Origin: SIG351 sp045627045
Lineage (GTDB): Bacteria > Bacillota > Clostridia > HGM11327
DNA length: 43,184 nt
Assembly: GCA_045627045.1 (NCBI GenBank)
Contig: JAZQMY010000067.1
Location: 1 to 43,184 of the forward strand
Direction: 5' to 3'
Positions 16,355 to 23,233 of this stretch are shown here, piece after piece. The notes under the pieces are model-generated. The model was not told the origin of the DNA. It was given only the letters and a program-made list of their open reading frames with translations, and did not search any database. A program made the position numbers and the translations under genes. Numbering within the stretch: position 1 is the stretch's first letter; each line of letters starts with the position of its first letter.

Positions 16355-16391
16355 TGAAGGAATAATTAAGGAATAACGAAGGGAGAACAAT

Positions 16392-16553
16392 ATGAAAGGA
16401 AAAATATTGACGGCAGTGCTTGTGCTTCTCATAGCAACAGCGTGCTTCTTTGTGATAAGAAAACGCGTACGGGAGATCAAAGCCGGAAAATACTGCTCCT
16501 GTTCACATTGCGATGGAAATTGTTCCTGCTGCAGAAAAAAAGAAGAAAAATAA
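16392..16553 (+). CDS. FeoB-associated Cys-rich membrane protein
   Basis: The 53-aa product has one N-terminal membrane segment (ILTAVLVLLIATACFFVI), a short basic linker and a Cys-rich tail (CSCSHCDGNCSCC). This is the typical form of the FeoB-associated Cys-rich protein family, which follows feoB in many Firmicutes. GGGAG lies seven bases ahead of the ATG. Metal handling at the FeoB exit or entry is assumed from the family, not shown. Confidence 0.9.
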   Translation: MKGKILTAVLVLLIATACFFVIRKRVREIKAGKYCSCSHCDGNCSCCRKKEEK

Positions 16554-16559
16554 AAACCG

Positions 16560-16584
16560 AAGTCGACGTTTTGTCGACTTTTTT
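16560..16584 (+). terminator. terminator of the feo operon
   Basis: AAGTCGAC (16560-16567) pairs with GTCGACTT (16573-16580) across a five-base loop, then a T-run. Confidence 0.88.
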
Positions 16585-16586
16585 GC

Positions 16587-16615
16587 TTGAATAAATGAAA
16601 CTTGTGTGATATACT
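16587..16615 (+). promoter_or_regulatory. promoter of the alpha/beta hydrolase gene
   Basis: TTGAAT (16587-16592), 17 bases, then TATACT (16610-16615) with a TGA extension. The expected start near 16622 lies after the ATG at 16619, which supports the later start codon at 16640. Confidence 0.65.
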
Positions 16616-16639
16616 TTTATGAAAAAGAGAGGTAATATT

Positions 16640-17359
16640 ATGGAAAGAAATTTATTGGATGATCTTGCTTTTGTAAATACGGATACACTTGTTCTGCCTG
16701 TGAAAGGCGTGGTGATAAACTGTCACGGCTTTTCGGATCTGACGGTATTCAAAAGCTCACCGAGATTTGCAAAGGACCTGGGAGAGAAGGGAATTGTTTA
16801 TGTATTCCCGTATTACAGTCCGTGGGCTTGGTGCAGTGATGCAACGATTGAATATATGGACAGGGTGCTTGATGCGGTTTATGAATTGCTTTCGATAAGC
16901 GAAGACATTCCGTTTGTGGTTGCAGGAGGCAGTATGGGCGGTATGACGGCACTCATGTACAGTATATACGGAACAAGACGGCCTGTTGCGGTCGCTTGTA
17001 ACTGCCCTGTAACGGATATGCATCGCTATGCTTCAAACGGCGGCGTTGGTACGAGAAGCCTTTATGCATCCATCATCAAAAAGGGCGTTTCATTTGACGA
17101 ATCCCTCTCAAAGATAGATCCTATGCTTCATATAAACGATTTTGCGAGGATCCCTTACCTGATAGTGGGCGGAGAAAAGGACATGGGCATTTCGCCGGAG
17201 CTTTATCAGAGACCTTTTGTAAAAAAGATGAAAGAAAGAGGGCACGACATTGAGCTTCTTGTTGTTCCGGGAATGAATCATTGCTGCATTATGGAGCATG
17301 AGGACGCATATCAGAAGTATCTGACGTTCGTTGCCGGACAGATAGAAAAGAATTTGTGA
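16640..17359 (+). CDS. alpha/beta hydrolase family protein
   Basis: The 239-aa protein has the alpha/beta hydrolase fold. The nucleophile elbow is AGGSMGGMTAL (Ser at about 98), the acid is in GGEKDMG (Asp at about 181) and the base is in PGMNHCC (His at about 214). It resembles small serine esterases and prolyl-oligopeptidase-like hydrolases; the substrate cannot be told. The start is set at 16640 because GAGAGG lies seven bases ahead and the promoter start site falls downstream of the earlier ATG. No signal peptide, so cytoplasmic. Single-gene unit with its own terminator. Confidence 0.85.
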   Translation: MERNLLDDLAFVNTDTLVLPVKGVVINCHGFSDLTVFKSSPRFAKDLGEKGIVYVFPYYSPWAWCSDATIEYMDRVLDAVYELLSISEDIPFVVAGGSMGGMTALMYSIYGTRRPVAVACNCPVTDMHRYASNGGVGTRSLYASIIKKGVSFDESLSKIDPMLHINDFARIPYLIVGGEKDMGISPELYQRPFVKKMKERGHDIELLVVPGMNHCCIMEHEDAYQKYLTFVAGQIEKNL

Positions 17360-17370
17360 GATAATAAGAA

Positions 17371-17396
17371 AAAGCCGGAGTGATCCGGCTTTTTTG
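17371..17396 (+). terminator. terminator after the hydrolase gene
   Basis: AAAGCCGGA (17371-17379) pairs with TCCGGCTTT (17384-17392) across GTGA, followed by a T-run. Confidence 0.9.
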
Positions 17397-17780
17397 TATT
17401 GCTGATACGGGGGGATCGCGTCAGCGACAACAGATTATTATTTATACGGGAAAATTGTATTTAATGTATGTTCCTGTTTTTGCTGATGTGTGCTTTTTCA
17501 GATTATTATTGAATCTGTGGATTATTACCTCAGAGCTTCCTGAAATCCGCTTTTCCGTTCCGGAGGTAATCAAGCTTTCTCCGCTTGAAGGGGAGTATGT
17601 GCATACGTTCAGAGCTTTGTTCTCATCAACGTACATATCACAGATCCCGTTATTGAACGAAGTACGAAAATCCCCTGTGTCTGATTTTTGCCGAAATCTT
17701 TTCTCCTTTTCGGAACTTTTTTGAAAAAGTTGACAAATTTTCTTTGGTATATTAAAATTAGGACAGAAAAGCCTGAAGAA
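17397..17780. other. gap before the sigma cluster, possible minus-strand gene remnant
   Basis: No complete gene is supported. On the minus strand an open frame ends at 17442 and runs without a stop from at least 17740. It includes ICDMYVDENKALNVC and SEVIIHRFNNNL, but there is no ribosome binding site or suitable start codon before the ATG at 17636. It may be the tail of a decayed gene. Otherwise nothing is seen. Confidence 0.3.
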
Positions 17781-17800
17781 AAAATGGCCAATTCAGTAAA

Positions 17801-17841
17801 ATCTTTACACATCAGGCAAAAAATGTGTACTATATGGGTGA
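17801..17841 (+). promoter_or_regulatory. upstream element of sigma operon 1
   Basis: CTTTACACA followed by a 21-base gap and TATATGGGTGAA (17831-17842). The same TATATGGGTGAA occurs ahead of sigma operons 2 and 3, with a GTTACA or GTAACA box 19 bases before it. The layout (-35-like xTxACA and a GTA/CGA sequence just before TATA) resembles promoters used by ECF sigma factors, so self-activation is possible. Confidence 0.5.
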
Positions 17842-17875
17842 AAGCGCTTTTGAGATGAATAAGAGGAGGAACGTA

Positions 17876-18466
17876 ATGGGATCGACAAGCAGTGAAAACG
17901 AAATGCTGAAAGACGGCGAGATAATAGAACTGTTTTTGCAACGGGACGAGTCTGCGATACGTCAGACGGACCGCAAATACAGAAGCTATATGCTGACGGT
18001 CGGGATGAACATTCTGCATGACAAAGCCGATGCCGAGGAATGTCTGAATGACGCATATAACGACCTCTGGAATGCCATCCCTCCCGAAAAGCCGGATGAT
18101 CTGCAAGCGTATCTTGCGGTGATAATGCGCAGGAAGGCGTCAAACAGATACAAGGCAAAGGGAAGACAGAAGCGTTCGCCGGGGAGCGAGGTACAGCCGT
18201 TCGATGAGCTTGAAGAGCTTATCGCGGATGGCGGCGAGGCAGATGCAGAGCTTATGACAAAGGAGCTTTCGGGATTGATCTCCCGATACATCAAAGGTCT
18301 GCCGGACAGAAAAATGTATATATTCGTGAGCCGCTTTTACTATGCACAGCCGATAGACAAAATAGCAAAAAAGCTCAGTGTGAGCAGATCGACCGTGAAC
18401 AAGGAAATTGCGGCAATGAGAAATGAACTGAAAAAAGAACTTGAAAGAGAGGGCTACACTGTATGA
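17876..18466 (+). CDS. sigma-70 family (ECF-type) RNA polymerase sigma factor, copy 1
   Basis: The 196-aa protein has region 2 at about 15-90 (HDKADAEECLNDAYNDLWNAIPP contains the -10 recognition helix) and region 4 at about 130-190 (FVSRFYYAQPIDKIAKKLSVSRSTV is the helix-turn-helix). No region 1.1 or 3 is present, as in ECF factors. The start at 17876 follows GAGGAGG by six bases; the longer frame starting upstream would translate the promoter element. Its stop overlaps the start of a membrane protein gene (ATGA), so a sigma/anti-sigma-like pair is likely. It is the most divergent of the three copies. Confidence 0.88.
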   Translation: MGSTSSENEMLKDGEIIELFLQRDESAIRQTDRKYRSYMLTVGMNILHDKADAEECLNDAYNDLWNAIPPEKPDDLQAYLAVIMRRKASNRYKAKGRQKRSPGSEVQPFDELEELIADGGEADAELMTKELSGLISRYIKGLPDRKMYIFVSRFYYAQPIDKIAKKLSVSRSTVNKEIAAMRNELKKELEREGYTV

Positions 18467-19464
18467 ATGACAGATTTATAATGACGGATGCCATGAACGG
18501 CATAGACGGGAAAATAATGGAACGCTACTTTGAAGTAGAGAGAAAGACAGAGAAAAAGGCAGAAAGAAGCTGGGTGAAGTGGGAAATTGCGGCGTGCCTG
18601 ATGCTGGCGGCGGCAATAGGCGCAATGCTTGCGCTGACGGGACTGAAAACACCTGCCGGACCGCCGGATATGAGCCTGGTGGTATGGGGGTCACCCGTAA
18701 GCTCTGGAATAGATCTTTTCCCTGCACTTGATGAATTCGGTCACGTTCAGCCTTACTTCGGCAAAGTTGTGACAAAAGAACTTTATGATGTTCTTTCCGG
18801 GATGGAAGAAGACAAGAATGCATTTCTTGCAATGAGTATCGGTACTTCCGGCAACACTGATCTTGAGGAATGGAAGGAACTGCTTGACAAAAACAGAATT
18901 TATTATGAGGTGAGAGACCCACAGAAAATGTACCACGATGCCGGAATATACGGCGAATTTGTGGATGCGATGTCTCAGACAATAATCCTTCTTCCGACTC
19001 TCAGACAGTTCAAATTGCTTGAATTGAATGAAAAACAGGCACTGGATATGTTGTTCTGCTTTGTCACTGAGGAAGATTACAACAGAAGAACAATAGAACG
19101 CCCGGAAAGAACCAAGGCTTCTGATTGGGAAGGAATTAAGGTTGAAAAGCTGATGATGGAACTGTTCGACAAAGAAACTTGGATTCATTCATTTGAAAGC
19201 ACTGAACAACTTTATAATGCTTGGGAACATCTGAAAGATCGTTTTGCCGGGACTAAACTTGAAGTAGGAATAAAAATTTATCTTGTTAATTCAGATGGAA
19301 AAGATATTTTGAATGATCTGCCGGATTATTGCACAATAAAATACTCAAATACTCAAATAATAAGAGTAAATCTCATGGTGAACGATATGAAACCCGAATT
19401 GATTTATTGGCTTACAAATAGTGAAAATGTAATGAATGTGTTTTTTATACATCCGGATTATTAA
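18463..19464 (+). CDS. single-pass membrane protein paired with sigma copy 1 (putative anti-sigma/sensor)
   Basis: No known family is recognised. The 333-aa protein has a short charged cytoplasmic N-terminus (about 1-40), a SWVKWEIAACLML motif leading into one membrane span (about 44-65) and a large outer domain. That domain shares MYHDAGIYGEFVD, RPERTKASDWEGI and SFESTEQLYN with the partner of sigma copy 2. The layout, and the four-base overlap with a sigma gene, fit a membrane anti-sigma factor, but the HxxxCxxC zinc motif of the common class is absent. A sensor role is inference. A terminator lies 143 bases after the stop. Confidence 0.7.
   Translation: MNDRFIMTDAMNGIDGKIMERYFEVERKTEKKAERSWVKWEIAACLMLAAAIGAMLALTGLKTPAGPPDMSLVVWGSPVSSGIDLFPALDEFGHVQPYFGKVVTKELYDVLSGMEEDKNAFLAMSIGTSGNTDLEEWKELLDKNRIYYEVRDPQKMYHDAGIYGEFVDAMSQTIILLPTLRQFKLLELNEKQALDMLFCFVTEEDYNRRTIERPERTKASDWEGIKVEKLMMELFDKETWIHSFESTEQLYNAWEHLKDRFAGTKLEVGIKIYLVNSDGKDILNDLPDYCTIKYSNTQIIRVNLMVNDMKPELIYWLTNSENVMNVFFIHPDY
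18571..18688 (+). repeat. 118-bp block shared with 20382-20499
   Basis: These bases encode the membrane-entry and span region. They match 20382-20499 with seven differences in 118, while the DNA on both sides is far less alike. The sharp borders suggest gene conversion or strong selection on this part. Confidence 0.85.
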
Positions 19465-19606
19465 AAATGAATACTGCTTGTAAGGATTATTCCTTATTGA
19501 GGTAGTTCAGAAGAGCACAAGAAATCCGAATAGCTTGGGTGATAATTTTACTCTTGCTTGTTCTGTAAGATAATAAGTTGATTCTTATTATATGATATCC
19601 CCCATT

Positions 19607-19636
19607 AGTCGGAAGATTTTCTTCCGGCTTTTTTAT
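19607..19636 (+). terminator. terminator of sigma operon 1
   Basis: AGTCGGAAGA (19607-19616) pairs with TCTTCCGGCT (19620-19629), with one G-U pair and a three-base loop, followed by a T-run. Confidence 0.85.
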
Positions 19637-19672
19637 TTTTATGATAAAATAATAAGAAAAGTGAATTTTTCC

Positions 19673-19709
19673 GTTACAAACGTTTACAAAAGTGTAGTAT
19701 ATGGGTGAA
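19673..19709 (+). promoter_or_regulatory. upstream element of sigma operon 2
   Basis: GTTACA (19673-19678), then 19 bases, then TATATGGGTGAA (19698-19709). It matches the elements ahead of sigma operons 1 and 3 in sequence and in distance to the gene. Confidence 0.55.
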
Positions 19710-19734
19710 GACGACTTTTACGGAGGCAATATTT

Positions 19735-20292
19735 ATGGATGACAGTGGTATAATCAGACTATTCTATGAGCGCTCGGAGGATGCGGTTGCCGAGTTATCC
19801 CGGAAATATGGAAAGGTATTCATCAAGGTGGCAATGAACGTGCTTCACGACCGTGAGGATGCGGAGGAATGTGTGAACGATGCTTACCTCGCCGTGTGGA
19901 ACAATATCCCACCTGAAAATCCGTCTCCGCTCGTTACTTACGTTTGCCGGATAGTGAAGAATCAGGCGCTGAACAGGTACAGGCACAATATGAAGGGCAG
20001 AAAGAACAATGAGCCTGACATCTGCATAGAGGAGCTTGAGGAAATAATACCTTCTGCGGAAAATGCGGAATCCAAAGCCGAATGTGAGGCGGTATCACGG
20101 TGTATAAGCGATTTCTTGCGATCAATCGACAGGAAAAACGCAATGATATTCGTGAGAAGATTCTGGTATCTGGACGGATACGACAGTATAGCAAATGCTG
20201 TGGGGCTGAGTGAAAGTGCCGTGAGGATGAGAGCGTCGAGAATAAAAGCCGATCTGAAAAAATATCTTGAGGAAAGAGGTATAAACGTATGA
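19735..20292 (+). CDS. sigma-70 family (ECF-type) RNA polymerase sigma factor, copy 2
   Basis: The 185-aa protein (MDDSGIIRLFYERSED) has region 2 with HDREDAEECVNDAYLAVWN and region 4 with FVRRFWYLDGYDSIANAVGLSES. It is close to copy 3 in protein and DNA. ACGGAGGC lies about ten bases ahead of the ATG at 19735; the in-frame GTG at 19705 belongs to the TATATGGGTGAA element and is rejected as start. ATGA overlap with the following membrane protein gene indicates translational coupling. Confidence 0.9.
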   Translation: MDDSGIIRLFYERSEDAVAELSRKYGKVFIKVAMNVLHDREDAEECVNDAYLAVWNNIPPENPSPLVTYVCRIVKNQALNRYRHNMKGRKNNEPDICIEELEEIIPSAENAESKAECEAVSRCISDFLRSIDRKNAMIFVRRFWYLDGYDSIANAVGLSESAVRMRASRIKADLKKYLEERGINV

Positions 20293-21329
20293 GATCAGAC
20301 GATCTGATGAAGTGTATTGACAGGATAGACGACGATATAGTGGCTGAATATGCTGAAACAGAGAAAAAAGCAAAGTATTCGTGGGTGAAGTGGGAGATAG
20401 CGGCGTGCCTGATGCTGGTGGCGGCAATAGGTGCAATGCTTGCGCTGACGGGATTGAAGACACATGCCGGACCGCCGGATATGAGCCTGGTGGTATGGGC
20501 ACCGATACAAAGCGGCGTAGATGTTGTAGCAGAACAAATATATACATCCGGAGGAGAAGAAGACTATTACGGGAAAAAAGTATCATCATTATTATATGAG
20601 GCTCTTAAAAATGCAGAAAAGGACAACAATGTTTTTCTGGCAATAGGACTTCAATCGGTAAAAGAACTGGAGAACGGAGTTATGATAGCTGATCCGGTTC
20701 CGGTTGATGAATTAACGAAATTGCTTGACAAGTATGGTATATATTATGAAATAATTGATTATCAGAAAATATATCATGATGCCGGAATATACGGAGAATT
20801 TGTTGATAACATCCCATCGGCTGTGTATATGCTTCCGACAAGCAAACAATTTAAGAACTTAATAATTGAGAAAAAAGACTATCCGTATTGGCGTTTTGTT
20901 TTGATACCTGAGAAAGAATTTAATCGCAGATCGGTTTTCCGTCCGGAAAGAACTGAAGCTTCGGATTGGGAAGGCATAAACATTGAAAAGGTTAGGAGTC
21001 ATGTACCGTACAATGCAAGCACGATGGTTGAATCTTTCGAAAGCACAGAGCAACTTTGGAATCTGAGGGAGTATCTCTTAGACCATTGGGCTGCCTATCC
21101 GGAATGCGAAATAAACATCAGAATCGATTTCGCAAAAAAAGCTGACAAGGCGATTTTGGAAAATATACCGGTTTCTTATGAATTGAACTTTGTGAGCGGA
21201 CCGTGTATTTCTATCAAGATTAAGCCCGGTGATATTTCACCTGAATTGGTGAAATATATTACTGACAGGAATGACGTGGATCTGTTGCTTCTGACAGATT
21301 TTGATTTACACTTTGATCCGAATTGCTGA
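20289..21329 (+). CDS. single-pass membrane protein paired with sigma copy 2 (putative anti-sigma/sensor)
   Basis: The 346-aa protein is a paralogue of the partner of sigma copy 1. It has a cytoplasmic N-terminus with many charged residues, the SWVKWEIAACLML motif, one membrane span at about 38-58 and an outer domain. The outer domain shares IYHDAGIYGEFVD, RPERTEASDWEGI and SFESTEQLWN. The family is not recognised. Similarity of the outer domains suggests that both sense related signals. Coupled to its sigma gene by ATGA and ended by a strong terminator. Confidence 0.7.
   Translation: MRSDDLMKCIDRIDDDIVAEYAETEKKAKYSWVKWEIAACLMLVAAIGAMLALTGLKTHAGPPDMSLVVWAPIQSGVDVVAEQIYTSGGEEDYYGKKVSSLLYEALKNAEKDNNVFLAIGLQSVKELENGVMIADPVPVDELTKLLDKYGIYYEIIDYQKIYHDAGIYGEFVDNIPSAVYMLPTSKQFKNLIIEKKDYPYWRFVLIPEKEFNRRSVFRPERTEASDWEGINIEKVRSHVPYNASTMVESFESTEQLWNLREYLLDHWAAYPECEINIRIDFAKKADKAILENIPVSYELNFVSGPCISIKIKPGDISPELVKYITDRNDVDLLLLTDFDLHFDPNC
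20382..20499 (+). repeat. 118-bp block shared with 18571-18688
   Basis: Partner of the block at 18571-18688 (seven mismatches, offset 1811). It covers the codons from WVKW to the start of the outer domain (MSLVVW). Confidence 0.85.
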
Positions 21330-21357
21330 ATTAGTAAATACTAAAAATTCACCTTTT

Positions 21358-21401
21358 CCCCTGAGGCACACGCACAAAGCGGTGTCTCAGGGGATTTTTT
21401 A
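21358..21401 (+). terminator. terminator of sigma operon 2
   Basis: CCCCTGAG (21358-21365) pairs with CTCAGGGG (21386-21393), extended by CAC/GTG after one mismatch, then a T-run. The loop and right arm are shared with the terminator of sigma operon 3. Confidence 0.88.
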
Positions 21402-21451
21402 TTGCTTTTCGGATATTTTATGGTAAAATATAATAAAACAGAAAAATCTAT

Positions 21452-21488
21452 GTAACAACAGCCTGAAAAAAACGACTATATGGGTGAA
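21452..21488 (+). promoter_or_regulatory. upstream element of sigma operon 3
   Basis: GTAACA (21452-21457), 19 bases, then TATATGGGTGAA (21477-21488). CGAC just before TATA makes this copy the closest to a classical ECF promoter. Confidence 0.55.
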
Positions 21489-21512
21489 AAGAAAATCAGG
21501 GAGGCAGAAGTT

Positions 21513-22070
21513 TTGGAGGACAGCGAAATAATCAGACTCTTCTTTGAGCGCTCAGAGGATGCGATCGCAGAGCTGTCTGCGAAATACGGCGGAATTTTCA
21601 ATAATGTGGCTATGAACGTGCTTCACGACCGTGAGGATGCGGAGGAGTGTGTGAACGACGCTTACCTCGCCGTGTGGAACAAAATACCTCCGGAAAAGCC
21701 GGATATGCTTTGCTCGTTCGTGTCGGGAATTGTCAGGAATAAAGCGATAGACAGATACAGACACAACACGAAAGGCAGAGGACAGAGCAATTACGACGTC
21801 TGCATTGACGAACTTGAGGAGATAATTCCCTCCGGCGCTACGGCAGACGGCGAAACGGAGAAGAAAATAGCGGCTGAGTACATAAGCAGGTTTGTCGGCT
21901 CACTGAATAAGACCAACAGAATGATATTCGTGAGAAGATTTTGGTATATGGACTCATACGAAAAGATCGCAAAGGCGTCCGGAATGAACGAAGGCGCAGT
22001 GCGCACAAGAGCATCGAGGATAAAAGCTGACCTGAAAAAATATCTTGAAGAGAGGGGCATAATGCTATGA
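21513..22070 (+). CDS. sigma-70 family (ECF-type) RNA polymerase sigma factor, copy 3 (TTG start)
   Basis: The 185-aa protein aligns end to end with copy 2 (region 2 HDREDAEECVNDAYLAVWN; region 4 FVRRFWYMDSYEKIAKASG; shared end LKKYLEERGI). The start is set at TTG 21513 because GGGAGG lies eight bases before it and the resulting MEDSEIIRLFFERSED matches MDDSGIIRLFYERSED of copy 2. The ATG at 21480 lies inside the shared promoter element. The stop overlaps the next gene by ATGA. Confidence 0.85.
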   Translation: MEDSEIIRLFFERSEDAIAELSAKYGGIFNNVAMNVLHDREDAEECVNDAYLAVWNKIPPEKPDMLCSFVSGIVRNKAIDRYRHNTKGRGQSNYDVCIDELEEIIPSGATADGETEKKIAAEYISRFVGSLNKTNRMIFVRRFWYMDSYEKIAKASGMNEGAVRTRASRIKADLKKYLEERGIML

Positions 22071-22933
22071 AAGCAGATAAACTTATGGATTGCATAGGGA
22101 TGATAGATCCTGCCTTGACTGAGGAATTCAGAGAGGTAAAAAAAGAAAGAAAAGAGAAAGGCTCTTGGGTGAAGTGGTGCGTTGCAGCGTGTATCGTTCT
22201 TGTAGTAATGATTACTGCAATTTCTGAAATAAAATCTTGTAAATTACTTCCCTCAGAGGCGATGCCGGATGTAATAACAAAAGAATCTTTTCAGCCGAAA
22301 AAGACAGAATTGACTGGTTCTGCTGCAGAATGTAACACTGATTCTGATGAAGAGAGTAGCTTGATTGAAATACTGAAAAGGCTCAGAGACAACATTGTTC
22401 ATGACAGTAATTCAAAATTGCAAAAAATGACACCGGAAGCACTGAAAAAAATCAACTTCGATTTAGGCAGGATTGATAATGAACTGTTCAGTGATGAAGA
22501 AGAATTAGATAAAGCCATTGAAATGATTAAAAGTGACGAAGGTCTGCTGAGAGAAAACCTGATTGTAACGGCAATATTGAAATGTGATTTTTTAAAAGAT
22601 GATAATTGTCAGTTATTGAAAGAAAAAATAGAAAAAGCAAAGAACGAAGCAGAAAAAGAGGAATATAATGCGGAATTTCTGAAATATGCCGAAGAATATC
22701 ACAACACTCTTTTTGAGAATAATAAAGCGTTATTTGATATAGTCAGCTACAAAGATATTCATCTCGCAGGAGGTTCTCCGTTTGTAATGATGACCGTTCC
22801 TGCAACAGAAGTGAAAAAAGAGTGGATAGCTACATTGGCACAAAACGAAAAAATAGTATCGTTATCTGTTTCATTTGAATACGTAGCAACGGATTCTGAT
22901 TTTGATCTGACAGGATTAACACAATTGAAGTAA
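22067..22933 (+). CDS. single-pass membrane protein paired with sigma copy 3 (putative anti-sigma/sensor)
   Basis: The 288-aa protein keeps the N-terminal plan of the other two partners (LMDCIGMIDPAL, charged region, SWVKWCVAACIVL, one span at about 37-55). Its outer domain is unrelated: it is Lys/Glu-rich, largely helical and has coiled-coil character at about 170-230. Family not recognised. Similar cytoplasmic ends with a different outside domain suggest a shared way of binding sigma and a different signal. Confidence 0.68.
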   Translation: MKADKLMDCIGMIDPALTEEFREVKKERKEKGSWVKWCVAACIVLVVMITAISEIKSCKLLPSEAMPDVITKESFQPKKTELTGSAAECNTDSDEESSLIEILKRLRDNIVHDSNSKLQKMTPEALKKINFDLGRIDNELFSDEEELDKAIEMIKSDEGLLRENLIVTAILKCDFLKDDNCQLLKEKIEKAKNEAEKEEYNAEFLKYAEEYHNTLFENNKALFDIVSYKDIHLAGGSPFVMMTVPATEVKKEWIATLAQNEKIVSLSVSFEYVATDSDFDLTGLTQLK

Positions 22934-23077
22934 GACAAATTGGAAGTTTGAACAGTCAAATTTCTAACGAAAAAATTGCTTTATCATATAGAATTAATTA
23001 ACAAAATAATTTTGAAACAATAAAACAATTATTACGTTGTATACTATTGTTTTATTGAAATTATTGCGCTTTATTTC
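22934..23077. repeat. AT-rich tail with 12-bp inverted repeat
   Basis: CAATAAAACAAT (23018-23029) and ATTGTTTTATTG (23046-23057) are perfect inverted repeats 16 bases apart, between the stop of the membrane protein gene and its terminator. No gene is seen here. Confidence 0.7.
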
Positions 23078-23119
23078 CCCCTGAGGCTTACGCACAAAGC
23101 GGTGTCTCAGGGGCTTTTT
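23078..23119 (+). terminator. terminator of sigma operon 3
   Basis: CCCCTGAG (23078-23085) pairs with CTCAGGGG (23106-23113), then CTTTTT. Bases 23091-23113 equal 21371-21393 of the operon 2 terminator, another sign of operon duplication. Confidence 0.85.
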
Positions 23120-23174
23120 ATTCAGCCGGAAGACCTTCTTTCAGGCTACAATAAGCATTGACAGGATATGAAGC

Positions 23175-23217
23175 ATAAAAAACAACGCACCCACGGTTTT
23201 TACACTGTGAGTGCGTT
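23175..23217 (-). terminator. terminator of the fucosidase operon (minus strand)
   Basis: On the minus strand AACGCACTCAC pairs with GTGGGTGCGTT, with one G-U pair, followed by GTTTTTT. It lies just after the fucosidase stop. Confidence 0.85.
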
Positions 23218-23233
23218 TGCTTTTGCCTGTTTA

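Noticed and set aside
17380..17724. 114-aa plus-strand open frame after the hydrolase
   Set aside because: It begins inside the hydrolase terminator and has no ribosome binding site or recognisable domain.
17609..18106. 165-aa minus-strand open frame over the first sigma gene
   Set aside because: It is antisense to a clear sigma-70 region 2 and has no start signals.
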